Positions 1 to 5,280 of a stretch of DNA of 6,807 bases are shown here, one piece after another; the stretch's first letter is position 1, and every line of letters begins with the position of its first letter. The position numbers and the translations under genes are program-made. The notes under the pieces are model-generated. The model did no database searches. It was not told where the DNA came from and worked only from the letters and a program-made list of their open reading frames with translations. The stretch covers positions 1 through 6,807 of the forward strand of contig CAADVJ010000022.1 in assembly GCA_900752475.1 (NCBI GenBank), written 5' to 3'. This stretch comes from an uncultured Collinsella sp. (lineage in GTDB: Bacteria > Actinomycetota > Coriobacteriia > Coriobacteriales > Coriobacteriaceae).

Positions 1-735
1 CTGGCTGGTGCAGTCGTACGGATCGTGGCCCGCGCCGGTAAGCGCGTTCATGGCCAGCGCGACATCCTCGACCGTGCGGCCAAAGGGGCCCACCTGGTCG
101 AGCGACGAGCCAAAGGCAACCACGCCGTAACGGCTCACGGCGCCATACGTGGGCTTAAAGCCCACCACGCCGCACAGCGACGCCGGCTGGCGAATGGAGC
201 CACCGGTGGCCCAGCCCCCTGAGAGCGCGACCTCGCCCGCGGCGACGGCAGCAGCAGAGCCGCCCGAGGAGCCGCCGGGCACGCGCTCGGTATCCCAAGG
301 ATTGTTGGTGCGATGGAACGCCGAGCTCTCGGTGGAGCTGCCAAAGGCAAACTCGTCCATGTTGGCCTTGCCCATAGGCAGGCAGCCGGCATCGAGCATG
401 CGCTGGACGCAGGTGGCGGTGTAGACGCTCTGGTAGTTCTCGAGCATGCGGGAAGCACAGGTGGTGCGCGTGCCCACGAGGTTCATGTTGTCCTTGATGG
501 CCAGCGGCACACCCGCGAGCGGGGGCAGCGGCTTGCCTGCGGCGCGGTCGGCATCCACGCGCGCAGCGGCCTCGAGCGCGAGCTCGGGCGCCACCTGCAG
601 GAATGCCTGGACCCCGCCCTCGCGCGCCTCGATGGCGGCAAGGGAGGCCTGGGCCACCTCGGTAGCGGTAAAGTCCCCGGCGGCAACGCCCGCGGCAATC
701 TGGGCGGCGGTAAGGGAATCGAAGCTCTGAGCCAT
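1..735 (-). CDS. gatA: Aspartyl/glutamyl-tRNA amidotransferase subunit A (GatA), N-terminal 245 codons; C-terminus beyond left edge
   Basis: GatA is the glutaminase/amidase subunit of the cytoplasmic GatCAB complex, which converts Glu-tRNA(Gln) to Gln-tRNA(Gln) and/or Asp-tRNA(Asn) to Asn-tRNA(Asn), supplying ammonia from glutamine. The translation shows the amidase signature: LAGVPLAIKDN with catalytic Lys81, PGGSSGGSAAA with the cis-Ser (Ser156) and TGGSIRQPAS with the nucleophile (Ser180); NMDEFAFGSS and KPTYG follow the family pattern. The 24-residue spacing of the two serines matches the known GatA triad. The start is ATG at 735, whose A is also the last base of the gatC TAA stop (TAATG), so the genes are translationally coupled. 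Oddity: the usual SLGSDTGGS loop reads SGGWATGGS at residues 172-180, replacing the conserved Asp before TGGS. The reading frame runs open off the left edge; gatB may lie beyond. Identification is very secure. Confidence 0.97.
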   Translation of the reverse strand, partial: MAQSFDSLTAAQIAAGVAAGDFTATEVAQASLAAIEAREGGVQAFLQVAPELALEAAARVDADRAAGKPLPPLAGVPLAIKDNMNLVGTRTTCASRMLENYQSVYTATCVQRMLDAGCLPMGKANMDEFAFGSSTESSAFHRTNNPWDTERVPGGSSGGSAAAVAAGEVALSGGWATGGSIRQPASLCGVVGFKPTYGAVSRYGVVAFGSSLDQVGPFGRTVEDVALAMNALTGAGHDPYDCTSQ

Positions 736-1046
736 TACTCGCTCTCCCCCTCTCCCAAAATGGACGGCACGCGGAAGTAGCGGTCGCGCGCGCTGCCGGC
801 GTTTTCGAGCGCGACGTCGAGCGGCAGGTCGCGCTCGGGCTCGCGCAGGTCATCGCCCATCACGTTGGACAGGCTTCCGATAGGATGGAACGTGGGCTCC
901 ACGTCGGGCAAGTCATATTGCAGGACGGGCTCGAGCATCTGGACGGCGTCGTTCATGTAGGACGTCATCTGGGTGAGCTCGTCATCGGTCAGTGCGATCT
1001 TTGCGTACTCGGCGATGCCGCGCACGTCTTTCTCGCTGAGTGCCAT
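735..1046 (-). CDS. gatC: Aspartyl/glutamyl-tRNA amidotransferase subunit C (GatC)
   Basis: GatC is the small non-catalytic subunit that wraps around GatA and helps hold GatA and GatB together. The 103-residue product has the usual GatC length and layout: MALSEKDVRGIAEYAKIAL near the N-terminus, a helical middle part, then the conserved tail with LREPERDLPLDVALENA and RYFRVPSIL. I chose ATG at 1046 rather than the in-frame ATG at 1064, because an AGGGAG ribosome binding site lies six bases before it and the family typically begins with this MxLS/DV segment. The stop overlaps the gatA start by one base, giving a gatC-gatA operon. A TATACT -10 box lies about 36 bases upstream. Confidence 0.96.
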   Translation of the reverse strand: MALSEKDVRGIAEYAKIALTDDELTQMTSYMNDAVQMLEPVLQYDLPDVEPTFHPIGSLSNVMGDDLREPERDLPLDVALENAGSARDRYFRVPSILGEGESE

Positions 1047-1081
1047 AGGCGCTCCCTTCCGCATAACAGTTAAACCGCTCT

Positions 1082-1087
1082 AGTATA
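1082..1087 (-). promoter_or_regulatory. Probable -10 box for gatC-gatA
   Basis: The minus strand reads TATACT here, one mismatch from TATAAT. Transcription would start near 1075, about 30 bases before the gatC ATG. No convincing -35 hexamer is present at 16-18 bp spacing, so the assignment rests on the -10 box and its position. Confidence 0.5.
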
Positions 1088-1179
1088 CAAGGCAACGCCG
1101 CTTGGAGCAGGTGCTTTACCCAAATGCAGCGAAAACGTAACGAGGGCGGCGATTGGCAGGCGGCGGGCTGACGGTTCTG

Positions 1180-1240
1180 CAGCGAAACCGTCCCGTCCAC
1201 AGCGAAAACCGTCTCGCCCACAACGAAAACCATCACAACA
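1180..1240. repeat. Three degenerate 20-21 bp tandem repeats
   Basis: Three consecutive units start at 1180, 1200 and 1221 on the plus strand. Each begins CAGCGAAA or CAACGAAA, continues with ACCGT or ACCAT, and ends in CCA or ACA (lengths 20, 21, 20). A related piece, CAGCGAAAACGT, sits apart at 1127-1138. The first unit also takes part in a 7-bp inverted repeat (GACGGTT at 1170-1176, AACCGTC at 1186-1192). The third unit runs into the left arm of the large inverted repeat at 1227. There are no unique spacers between units, so this is not a CRISPR array. Its function is unknown. Confidence 0.7.
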
Positions 1241-1291
1241 TTCGATGCTTTTCGTCAAAATCGCGATTTTCATCGAATGTTGTGATGGTTT
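1227..1291. repeat. Perfect 21-bp inverted repeat with a palindromic loop
   Basis: Positions 1227-1247 and 1271-1291 are exact reverse complements over 21 bases. The 23-base loop contains a separate perfect 14-base palindrome, AAAATCGCGATTTT, at 1257-1270. Transcribed from either strand it would form a very stable hairpin. There is no clean T-tract beside it, so it is not a textbook intrinsic terminator. It could be a REP/MITE-like intergenic repeat, a transcript-end stabiliser between the sortase gene and gatC, or a protein binding site. Confidence 0.85.
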
Positions 1292-1302
1292 GGAAGTCCC
1301 GC

Positions 1303-1335
1303 CCACCACAAAGGTGCCTGTCCCCTTTGTGGTGG
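1303..1335. repeat. REP-like 12-bp inverted repeat, possible terminator of the sortase gene
   Basis: CCACCACAAAGG at 1303-1314 is exactly complementary to CCTTTGTGGTGG at 1324-1335, with loop TGCCTGTCC. It begins about 14 bases after the sortase stop in the direction of minus-strand transcription, so it could end or stabilise that transcript, though no T-tract follows. The AAGGTGCCTGTCCCCTTT core looks like the small dispersed palindromes seen between genes in many genomes. That resemblance is from memory and was not searched. Confidence 0.65.
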
Positions 1336-1349
1336 TTCCGGACGATACC

Positions 1350-2288
1350 CTATGCCGAGGCCTTTGCCTTGCGGCGCTTGCGGACCGCGTGGATCACGAT
1401 GTCCAGCAGCAACAGTACAATGGCTACGACCACAATGAGCACGGCAAACTCGCGCTTGCCCCAGTGGCGGCTGGCCAGCGACTTTTGCTTGTCGACGTCC
1501 TTCTTGTTGTACTTGGTGCGCACGCAGTGCACCAGCAGGCGATGGTCGTTCACGCCATAGGGCGTGCAGGTGACGAGCGTTACCTTGTCGGCGCCCGGCT
1601 CGATGGTCAGTGACTCCATCTCCTCGGGCAGCACCACCTCGGAGTCCACCATCTTGTAGGCGAGCGTCTTGTTCATGGTGTGCAGCAGCACCAGGTCGCC
1701 GGGCTCCAGCGAATGGATGTCGTCGAACATACTCAGGTTGCGCATGCCCGAGTGCGCGGTGAGCACGCAATGCGTCGAGGTGCCGCCCACCGGCAGGCTC
1801 GTGCCCTCCAGGTGGCCGACGCCCGCCATGAGGACCTCCTCGCTCGTGCCGTGGTAGATAGGCATGCTCACGTCGATGGAGGGGATTTCGACCCAGCTCA
1901 TCATGGGGTCGCGGTCAAAGATGAGCTGCTGGTCGTAGGGCTCGATCTGGTCGGCGGGAAGCTCGGTGGCCTCGCCGGCAAGTTGCTCGTTATAGGAGCG
2001 CGCCTGAAGCAGAATGCGCTCGCGTTCCTCTTCGGAGAGCGCGTCCACGGTGCTGGACACGGCACTGATCTGGTTAAACACGCCCGAGGCCTCGAGCCGG
2101 TCCAAGATCCACGGCCAAGTCATAAGGCCCACGCCAATAAGGATGATGACGATGGTGATGAGCCGATCGGCCCAGCGCGGCAGTCGCTTGCGACGGCGCT
2201 TGGGTTTTGGTTGAGGTTTGGGATGAGGGCTTGAGCCGCCGTTGGCCGCGGCGTTATTGCTCTTCATATGTTTGGCGCCCTGCACCAT
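1350..2288 (-). CDS. Class C (pilus-type) sortase
   Basis: This is a membrane-anchored cysteine transpeptidase that recognises LPXTG-type signals and joins pilin subunits or attaches surface proteins. The 312-residue product has a basic, Pro/Lys/Arg-rich cytoplasmic N-terminus (about 20-40), a transmembrane segment (about 43-62), and a sortase domain from about residue 130 (VEIPSIDVSMPIYHGTS). Catalytic residues are His179 in LTAHSG, Cys241 in LVTCTPYG and Arg250 in NDHRLLV. A second transmembrane segment (about 281-300) and a basic tail complete the class C architecture. I see no clear DP-aromatic lid motif before the catalytic domain. ATG at 2288 is preceded by GAGGAG with nine bases of spacing. 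Two extra cysteines (174 and 255) are present. No intact pilin gene is adjacent; the nearest possible substrate is the pilin remnant at 4812. The class assignment is secure, the substrate is unknown. Confidence 0.93.
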   Translation of the reverse strand: MVQGAKHMKSNNAAANGGSSPHPKPQPKPKRRRKRLPRWADRLITIVIILIGVGLMTWPWILDRLEASGVFNQISAVSSTVDALSEEERERILLQARSYNEQLAGEATELPADQIEPYDQQLIFDRDPMMSWVEIPSIDVSMPIYHGTSEEVLMAGVGHLEGTSLPVGGTSTHCVLTAHSGMRNLSMFDDIHSLEPGDLVLLHTMNKTLAYKMVDSEVVLPEEMESLTIEPGADKVTLVTCTPYGVNDHRLLVHCVRTKYNKKDVDKQKSLASRHWGKREFAVLIVVVAIVLLLLDIVIHAVRKRRKAKASA

Positions 2289-2326
2289 CGCCGGTCACTC
2301 CTCTATAGCTCAGGTTGTCTAAACAA

Positions 2327-2332
2327 ATAATA
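2327..2332 (-). promoter_or_regulatory. Possible -10 box for the sortase gene
   Basis: The minus strand reads TATTAT here, about 38 bases before the sortase ATG and upstream of its GAGGAG ribosome binding site (2298-2303). The -35 region is poor. An imperfect palindrome, TTGTTTAGACAA, follows immediately downstream and could be an operator. This is a weak prediction. Confidence 0.35.
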
Positions 2333-2353
2333 GCCGATTAGCGAGCTTCCGCG

Positions 2354-2384
2354 CCGGACAACGCAGCTAGACTGCACCGTCCGG
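2354..2384 (-). terminator. Hairpin downstream of the AbiEii-like gene, probable terminator
   Basis: On the plus strand CCGGAC (2354-2359) pairs with GTCCGG (2379-2384), and inside it GCAG (2363-2366) pairs with CTGC (2372-2375) around a short loop, separated by a small internal loop. It lies 15 bases beyond the stop of the nucleotidyltransferase gene and before the sortase promoter region. There is no T-tract directly after it, so termination efficiency is uncertain. Confidence 0.5.
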
Positions 2385-2399
2385 GCCACGTAACCACAC

Positions 2400-3173
2400 T
2401 CAACCAATCAAGCCATATGTTGCTTTCATCGTCTCAAGCAACTGCGCCATCGTTGCGCCCGCAACCCCGATCTGTTTCAGATTGACGTCGCCCACCTCAC
2501 AATCTTTAACAAACGCAATCATATCGTCCTTCAGTTCTCCGCGCAGGTCGACACCTTCCGACTCGCCAAGCAGCTGAGCAAGCCTCAGCGCATCGCGTTT
2601 ATGCTTTTTTACCTTCTTCGAATCAACGTTCTCCCCCGCTTCCCTTCTAGCTTTTAGGTCGAGATACGCCTTCGCTTTGAACGGGACAATGTATTCCGTA
2701 CCCAGGACCGAAACGCCGCCTACGGTCCGAATTCCCTGAAGGAACAAGCTGTAGTAAGCATCGTCCAACAAAATTGCCGAAAGACTGCTTATGTTTTCAT
2801 CAACGTGAATTGGCGCCACATCAATCCCCTCACGACCCTTTAGAAAGTCGGGGCACTTCGCGAAGAGTTCGATCATATGGGGGTAACCCGGCCTCTTAGG
2901 CTCTGTGAACCGATAAAAACATGAGCCTTTGCCTTCGCCCCAGCCGCAGCGGTAACCGCCATCACGCACCAAAGTCCATATGGCTTCTGCCGTCTGAGGC
3001 AACCGGTCATCGGCGACAATTACCACATCAAAATCGTGAGTCGCCCTAAACGGAAGTCCCGCCTCCGCGAGCAAAATGTCGCATGCCGTGCCGCCGATAA
3101 GGGCATACGATCCTGCGGCTTCTTGCATATGCTGCTGAAATTCTTGGAGACCTTCTACAGCGCTTCTTGCCAT
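2400..3173 (-). CDS. AbiEii-like nucleotidyltransferase, probable toxin of a type IV (AbiE-like) pair
   Basis: The 257-residue product carries the nucleotidyltransferase signature seen in AbiEii-family toxins. The turn IGGTACD (GGT at 27-29) is followed by RATHDFDVVIV, whose Asp47 and Asp49 would bind metal and nucleotide. The C-terminal half has PFKAKAYLDLKARR and KKHKRDALRLAQLL, matching the conserved Lys and Arg-Asp positions of the family. Characterised relatives transfer nucleotides to target RNA such as tRNA acceptor ends and block growth; that activity is inferred here. ATG at 3173 has a GGAAAGGA ribosome binding site and lies inside the last codons of the upstream winged-helix gene (19-base overlap), so the two are translationally coupled in the usual antitoxin-then-toxin order. 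GC content is visibly lower than in gatA. It could instead be a non-toxic nucleotidyltransferase. Confidence 0.75.
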   Translation of the reverse strand: MARSAVEGLQEFQQHMQEAAGSYALIGGTACDILLAEAGLPFRATHDFDVVIVADDRLPQTAEAIWTLVRDGGYRCGWGEGKGSCFYRFTEPKRPGYPHMIELFAKCPDFLKGREGIDVAPIHVDENISSLSAILLDDAYYSLFLQGIRTVGGVSVLGTEYIVPFKAKAYLDLKARREAGENVDSKKVKKHKRDALRLAQLLGESEGVDLRGELKDDMIAFVKDCEVGDVNLKQIGVAGATMAQLLETMKATYGLIG

Positions 3174-4126
3174 GGATATTCCTTTCCAAACATGCGATCG
3201 ACTTCGAGCTGAATTCGCTCATCGTCGATTGCCGCCAAAGATAGCGCAAGCGAAATGTCATCGACGCAAGAGGAGTCGGCAAACACGGGCGCATAGCGCC
3301 ACACTTGGATCATCGCCGTTTCGTTATCCGGCAACTCCCCGTCTGCGACTTCGAGGTCGCTCAGTTGACGCCATGCACTTCTTAAGACGGCCTTTTGTTC
3401 CATGCCCGGCGCAGCGAGCATCGAACGCGCAGCGAGCGCCGTCTCCCCGGCGTCAACAAGATAGTCGATCTGCGGCGTCTTCCTTGCAAAAAAGACCTTC
3501 GAGACAGGTGAGGAGAGCTCTGCCATGTGCTCGCTAAGCAGAAGATCAACGGCAACAGGGAACACGACGACACGTCGCTCGCAACGCTCGCGCCTCGCGA
3601 GCCCCCTGTCAACAAGCTCGGTTATGGCCTCACTCGCGCGGCTTGCCGAGATTCCAAGCGCACGACAAAGGTCATAGGGACGATATGGCTCCTGGGTTGC
3701 TCCCCAGATTGCGGCAGCCTGCGCGTTGGGCGACATCTTGGTCGCGTGATTGCGAAACCAGGCACCGCCCCTCTCCGTGCAGGCTGTGCCCATAAATGGA
3801 AGAAAAGCCTGTCTACCCGGGCAGACAAAGGGAATCCCTTGTGCGACCAATGCTTTGCGCTGACGTGCATCGGCATCAGGAAATGAAACGACAACAGGAG
3901 TCTCCGCGCGCAAGGCTAGCTGACTATAGACTCTCTTAGCCTCGGGAAGCCCGACGCCAGTAGGCAAACTTGCAAGCAAAAACGAAAAACCGTTTGCGTC
4001 AACAGCGCGGACCTCAACCGCCCGCAGATGCAGCGGCAAGCGTGTGGATCCAGGCCAAGTTTTGGCCTTGGCGGAGAGGCCTAGTGCTTCTTGTAAGTAG
4101 ATTAGCGCTTCGTTCATTTCCATCAT
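3155..4126 (-). CDS. Winged-helix protein, probable AbiEi-like antitoxin and autorepressor
   Basis: The product is about 323 residues. Its N-terminal ~110 residues have the look of a small alpha/beta domain (TPVVVSFPDADARQRKALV, then GIPFVCPGRQAFLPF). A winged helix-turn-helix follows at about 133-190, with helix pair YDLCRALGISASRASEAITE and wing RRERCERRVVVFP. The C-terminal part is mostly helical and unrecognised. It sits directly upstream of and overlaps the nucleotidyltransferase, the arrangement of AbiEi/AbiEii pairs in which the first protein represses the operon and neutralises the toxin. I place the start at ATG 4126. The longer reading frame to 4162 begins inside the TATAAT box, so it should not be in the transcript. 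The ribosome binding site is weak (GGA 12 bases before the ATG), and ATGs at 4123 or 4117 are alternatives. The DNA-binding domain is clear; the antitoxin role is inferred from context. Confidence 0.7.
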   Translation of the reverse strand: MMEMNEALIYLQEALGLSAKAKTWPGSTRLPLHLRAVEVRAVDANGFSFLLASLPTGVGLPEAKRVYSQLALRAETPVVVSFPDADARQRKALVAQGIPFVCPGRQAFLPFMGTACTERGGAWFRNHATKMSPNAQAAAIWGATQEPYRPYDLCRALGISASRASEAITELVDRGLARRERCERRVVVFPVAVDLLLSEHMAELSSPVSKVFFARKTPQIDYLVDAGETALAARSMLAAPGMEQKAVLRSAWRQLSDLEVADGELPDNETAMIQVWRYAPVFADSSCVDDISLALSLAAIDDERIQLEVDRMFGKEYPWQEAL

Positions 4127-4135
4127 TTTCGTTTG

Positions 4136-4159
4136 ATTCCAGTTTATATTGGAATTATA
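4136..4159 (-). promoter_or_regulatory. Promoter and putative operator of the AbiE-like operon
   Basis: The minus strand has a perfect TATAAT at 4159-4154. Overlapping its downstream edge and the predicted start point is an inverted repeat, ATTCCA (4136-4141 on plus) and TGGAAT (4150-4155) separated by eight bases. A further AATTCC half-site lies about 20 bases upstream. The -35 region is weak (TCGTCA at 15 bp spacing). A repressor bound to this repeat would occlude RNA polymerase, fitting autoregulation by the winged-helix product. The promoter is well supported; who binds the repeat is inferred. Confidence 0.6.
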
Positions 4160-4266
4160 CATAATTTTCGGAATTGACGAGATTCCTTTCGTGCATAAGC
4201 CCGCATTTGAGTTTTCAGAATGTCCCGGATCGGCGGGGCGATTCGGGATACAATGTCAATAGAAAA

Positions 4267-4305
4267 CGACGCATCCCGCGTAAGTGTACGAGAGCGCGGG
4301 CGGCC
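4267..4305. repeat. Left arm of a split inverted repeat flanking the small peptide gene
   Basis: CGACGCATCCCG (4267-4278) and GCGCGGGCGGCC (4294-4305), 15 bases apart, are exact reverse complements of the two halves of the block at 4531-4555, where they are separated by one base. Within this arm CCCGCG and CGCGGG can also form a local hairpin. Confidence 0.75.
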
Positions 4306-4324
4306 TAGTTTTCAGCTTTTGTTA

Positions 4325-4352
4325 AATGCCCGGGATCCGACCCCCGGGCATT
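4325..4352. terminator. Shared hairpin terminator between convergent transcripts
   Basis: AATGCCCGGG (4325-4334) pairs perfectly with CCCGGGCATT (4343-4352) around an eight-base loop. On the plus strand it is followed by CTTATTTG, a modest T-rich tail. On the minus strand it begins two bases beyond the stop of the peptide gene, with a weaker TTTAAC tail. It therefore fits as the terminator of the peptide mRNA and possibly of a convergent plus-strand RNA. Confidence 0.7.
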
Positions 4353-4353
4353 C

Positions 4354-4506
4354 TTATTTGCGCTTGTTGCGGCGCAAATGCCTTCTACCGTCCGCACCGC
4401 GCGTGCGCCTACGGACCTTAAACCGAACCTCATACGAGTCAAGAAACGCGATGACGAACGTGCCCACCGCCGCGAGGGCGGCGAGCGCGTTAAGGAATTT
4501 CAGCAT
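4354..4506 (-). CDS. Small membrane peptide (50 residues) with a strongly basic tail, function unknown
   Basis: The predicted peptide starts MLKFLNALAALAAVGTFVIA, one hydrophobic segment at about residues 4-21. It then reads DSYEVRFKVRRR and ends in a tail of about 23 residues dominated by Arg and Lys. ATG at 4506 has a strong GGAGG ribosome binding site six bases upstream, which decides the start; the longer open frame to 4785 runs through a terminator and is not credible. A hairpin terminator follows the stop by two bases. The size and hydrophobic-then-cationic pattern fit type I toxins, small phage or membrane-stress peptides, or a minor membrane protein. The flanking split inverted repeat and a possible convergent RNA favour an RNA-regulated peptide. 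I recognise no family. Confidence 0.6.
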   Translation of the reverse strand: MLKFLNALAALAAVGTFVIAFLDSYEVRFKVRRRTRGADGRRHLRRNKRK

Positions 4507-4530
4507 TTGGGGACCTCCGGTCGAGTCGTC

Positions 4531-4555
4531 GGCCGCCCGCGCACGGGATGCGTCG
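4531..4555. repeat. Right arm of the split inverted repeat, in the leader of the small peptide gene
   Basis: GGCCGCCCGCGC (4531-4542) and CGGGATGCGTCG (4544-4555) are exact reverse complements of GCGCGGGCGGCC (4294-4305) and CGACGCATCCCG (4267-4278). The block lies about 14 bases upstream of the peptide gene's GGAGG, so it would be in the mRNA leader. A minus-strand TAAAAT (4563-4568) stands just upstream as a possible -10 box with no good -35. Confidence 0.75.
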
Positions 4556-4673
4556 CAAGGCCATTTTACTGCGAGCGTATGCACCCGCAGCTGGTAAACG
4601 CAATAATTGCAAACATCTGTTCGATATTCATACGCTTGATCCATCGAGCAATGGAGCCTGGCTGCGTTGTCCC

Positions 4674-4710
4674 AAAAAAACGGGGCAAACTCCAGTGCGG
4701 AGTTTGCCCC
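4674..4710 (-). terminator. Strong intrinsic terminator after the pilin remnant
   Basis: On the minus strand GGGGCAAACTCC and GGAGTTTGCCCC form a perfect 12-bp stem (4682-4693 with 4699-4710) with a five-base loop, followed by G and seven T residues (4680-4674). This is a textbook Rho-independent terminator, about 100 bases beyond the stop of the pilin remnant. It should isolate the small peptide gene from upstream transcription. Confidence 0.93.
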
Positions 4711-4811
4711 GAAAAGAGAATGGCAAAGCAAGAGCGTAGATGGACGAGAAAAGTGTCCGCAAGTCTCATGGCCATCACATCCCACCTGCCAAAGTGATGG
4801 GTGAGCGAGCG

Positions 4812-5280
4812 TTACTCGTGCTCGGACTCCTCAGCCTGCTTACGGCTGCGGATGAGGTGTGCCACGCCGATGCACAGCACTGCGCTGCCAGCGATCCAAG
4901 TGAAGGTCACGCCGTTAAGACCGGTCAGCGGGAGGCCGGAGCCTTTCTTGTTCTTGACGGTAAGGGTAACGGTGCCGCCACCAGAAGAGGAATTGGTGAC
5001 GAGACCAGAACCATTCTTGGATGTGGTCACCGTCAACGTATTCTCGCCCTCATTCTGATTAAGACCCGTGGCAGTAATGGTGAACGTGAATTTGGGCACG
5101 GTGTTATAGCCGGGGAGCGTATGGGGCTCCTCGACCGTGTAAGCGCCAGCATCGAGGCCCTTGACGCTGATTTCGCCCTTATCATCAGTCGTAAAATCAT
5201 AAGCAGTATTGCCCAAAGAACCGTTCACTTAGACATACTGGGCGCCGGCGCCCTCGTCGGTTCCCTTGGAAGAGGTGCCG
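4812..5280 (-). pseudogene. C-terminal remnant of a SpaA-type LPXTG pilin or surface protein, with internal stop
   Basis: The last ~138 codons encode a typical pilin end. First is a SpaA/Cna-B-like beta domain (AYDFTTDDKGEISVKGLDAG, then AYTVEEPHTLPGYNTV). A Thr/Ser/Gly-rich linker, the sorting signal LPLTG, a hydrophobic membrane span (VTFTWIAGSAVLCIGVAHLI) and the charged tail RSRKQAEESEHE follow. Sortases cut such signals between Thr and Gly. In the same frame upstream, GTSSKGTDEGAGAQYV reads like pilin sequence, but an in-frame TAA stands at 5231-5229 just before VNGSLGN. Further upstream the resemblance ends near 5280. The 5' part of the gene, signal peptide and promoter are absent. A GTG at 5228 could nominally start a 138-residue protein but has no ribosome binding site. 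The remnant follows the orientation of both sortases. Confidence 0.8.

Larger units (their letters stand above)
4261..4352 (+). ncRNA. Candidate small RNA convergent with the 50-residue peptide gene
   Basis: A plus-strand -10-like TACAAT lies at 4249-4254. An imperfect 8-bp inverted repeat (4223-4230 with 4241-4248, one mismatch) abuts it upstream. Transcription from there would give roughly a 90-base RNA containing the hairpin CCCGCG-N-CGCGGG and ending at the hairpin 4325-4352, which is followed by CTTATTTG. It would run toward the peptide gene on the opposite strand and share its terminator. The -35 region is poor and no homologue is recognised, so this is a low-confidence prediction. Confidence 0.25.

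Noticed and set aside
155..853. A 232-codon minus-strand frame across gatA and gatC
   Set aside because: It is an out-of-frame shadow, Arg- and Gly-rich, of the clearly conserved gatA and gatC.
735..1064. A gatC start at ATG 1064
   Set aside because: The ATG at 1046 has a well-spaced AGGGAG and matches the usual GatC N-terminus.
1180..1240. A CRISPR array
   Set aside because: The units are adjacent, degenerate and lack unique spacers; no cas gene is present.
3155..4162. A longer winged-helix protein starting at ATG 4162
   Set aside because: That ATG directly precedes and overlaps the promoter region (TATAAT at 4159-4154), so it would lie upstream of the transcript start.
4571..4634. A 21-codon minus-strand ORF (MNIEQMFAIIAF...) upstream of the small peptide gene, framed by AGCGTATG / CATACGCT
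   Set aside because: It has no ribosome binding site, and an 8-bp inverted repeat at this spacing can arise by chance.
4354..4785. A 143-codon minus-strand frame extending the small peptide gene upstream
   Set aside because: It runs through the perfect intrinsic terminator at 4674-4710, has no ribosome binding site at its start, and the internal ATG at 4506 has a strong GGAGG.
5226..5228. A GTG start giving an intact 138-residue LPXTG protein
   Set aside because: There is no ribosome binding site or signal peptide, and pilin-like sequence continues in frame upstream of the TAA, so it is the middle of a broken gene.
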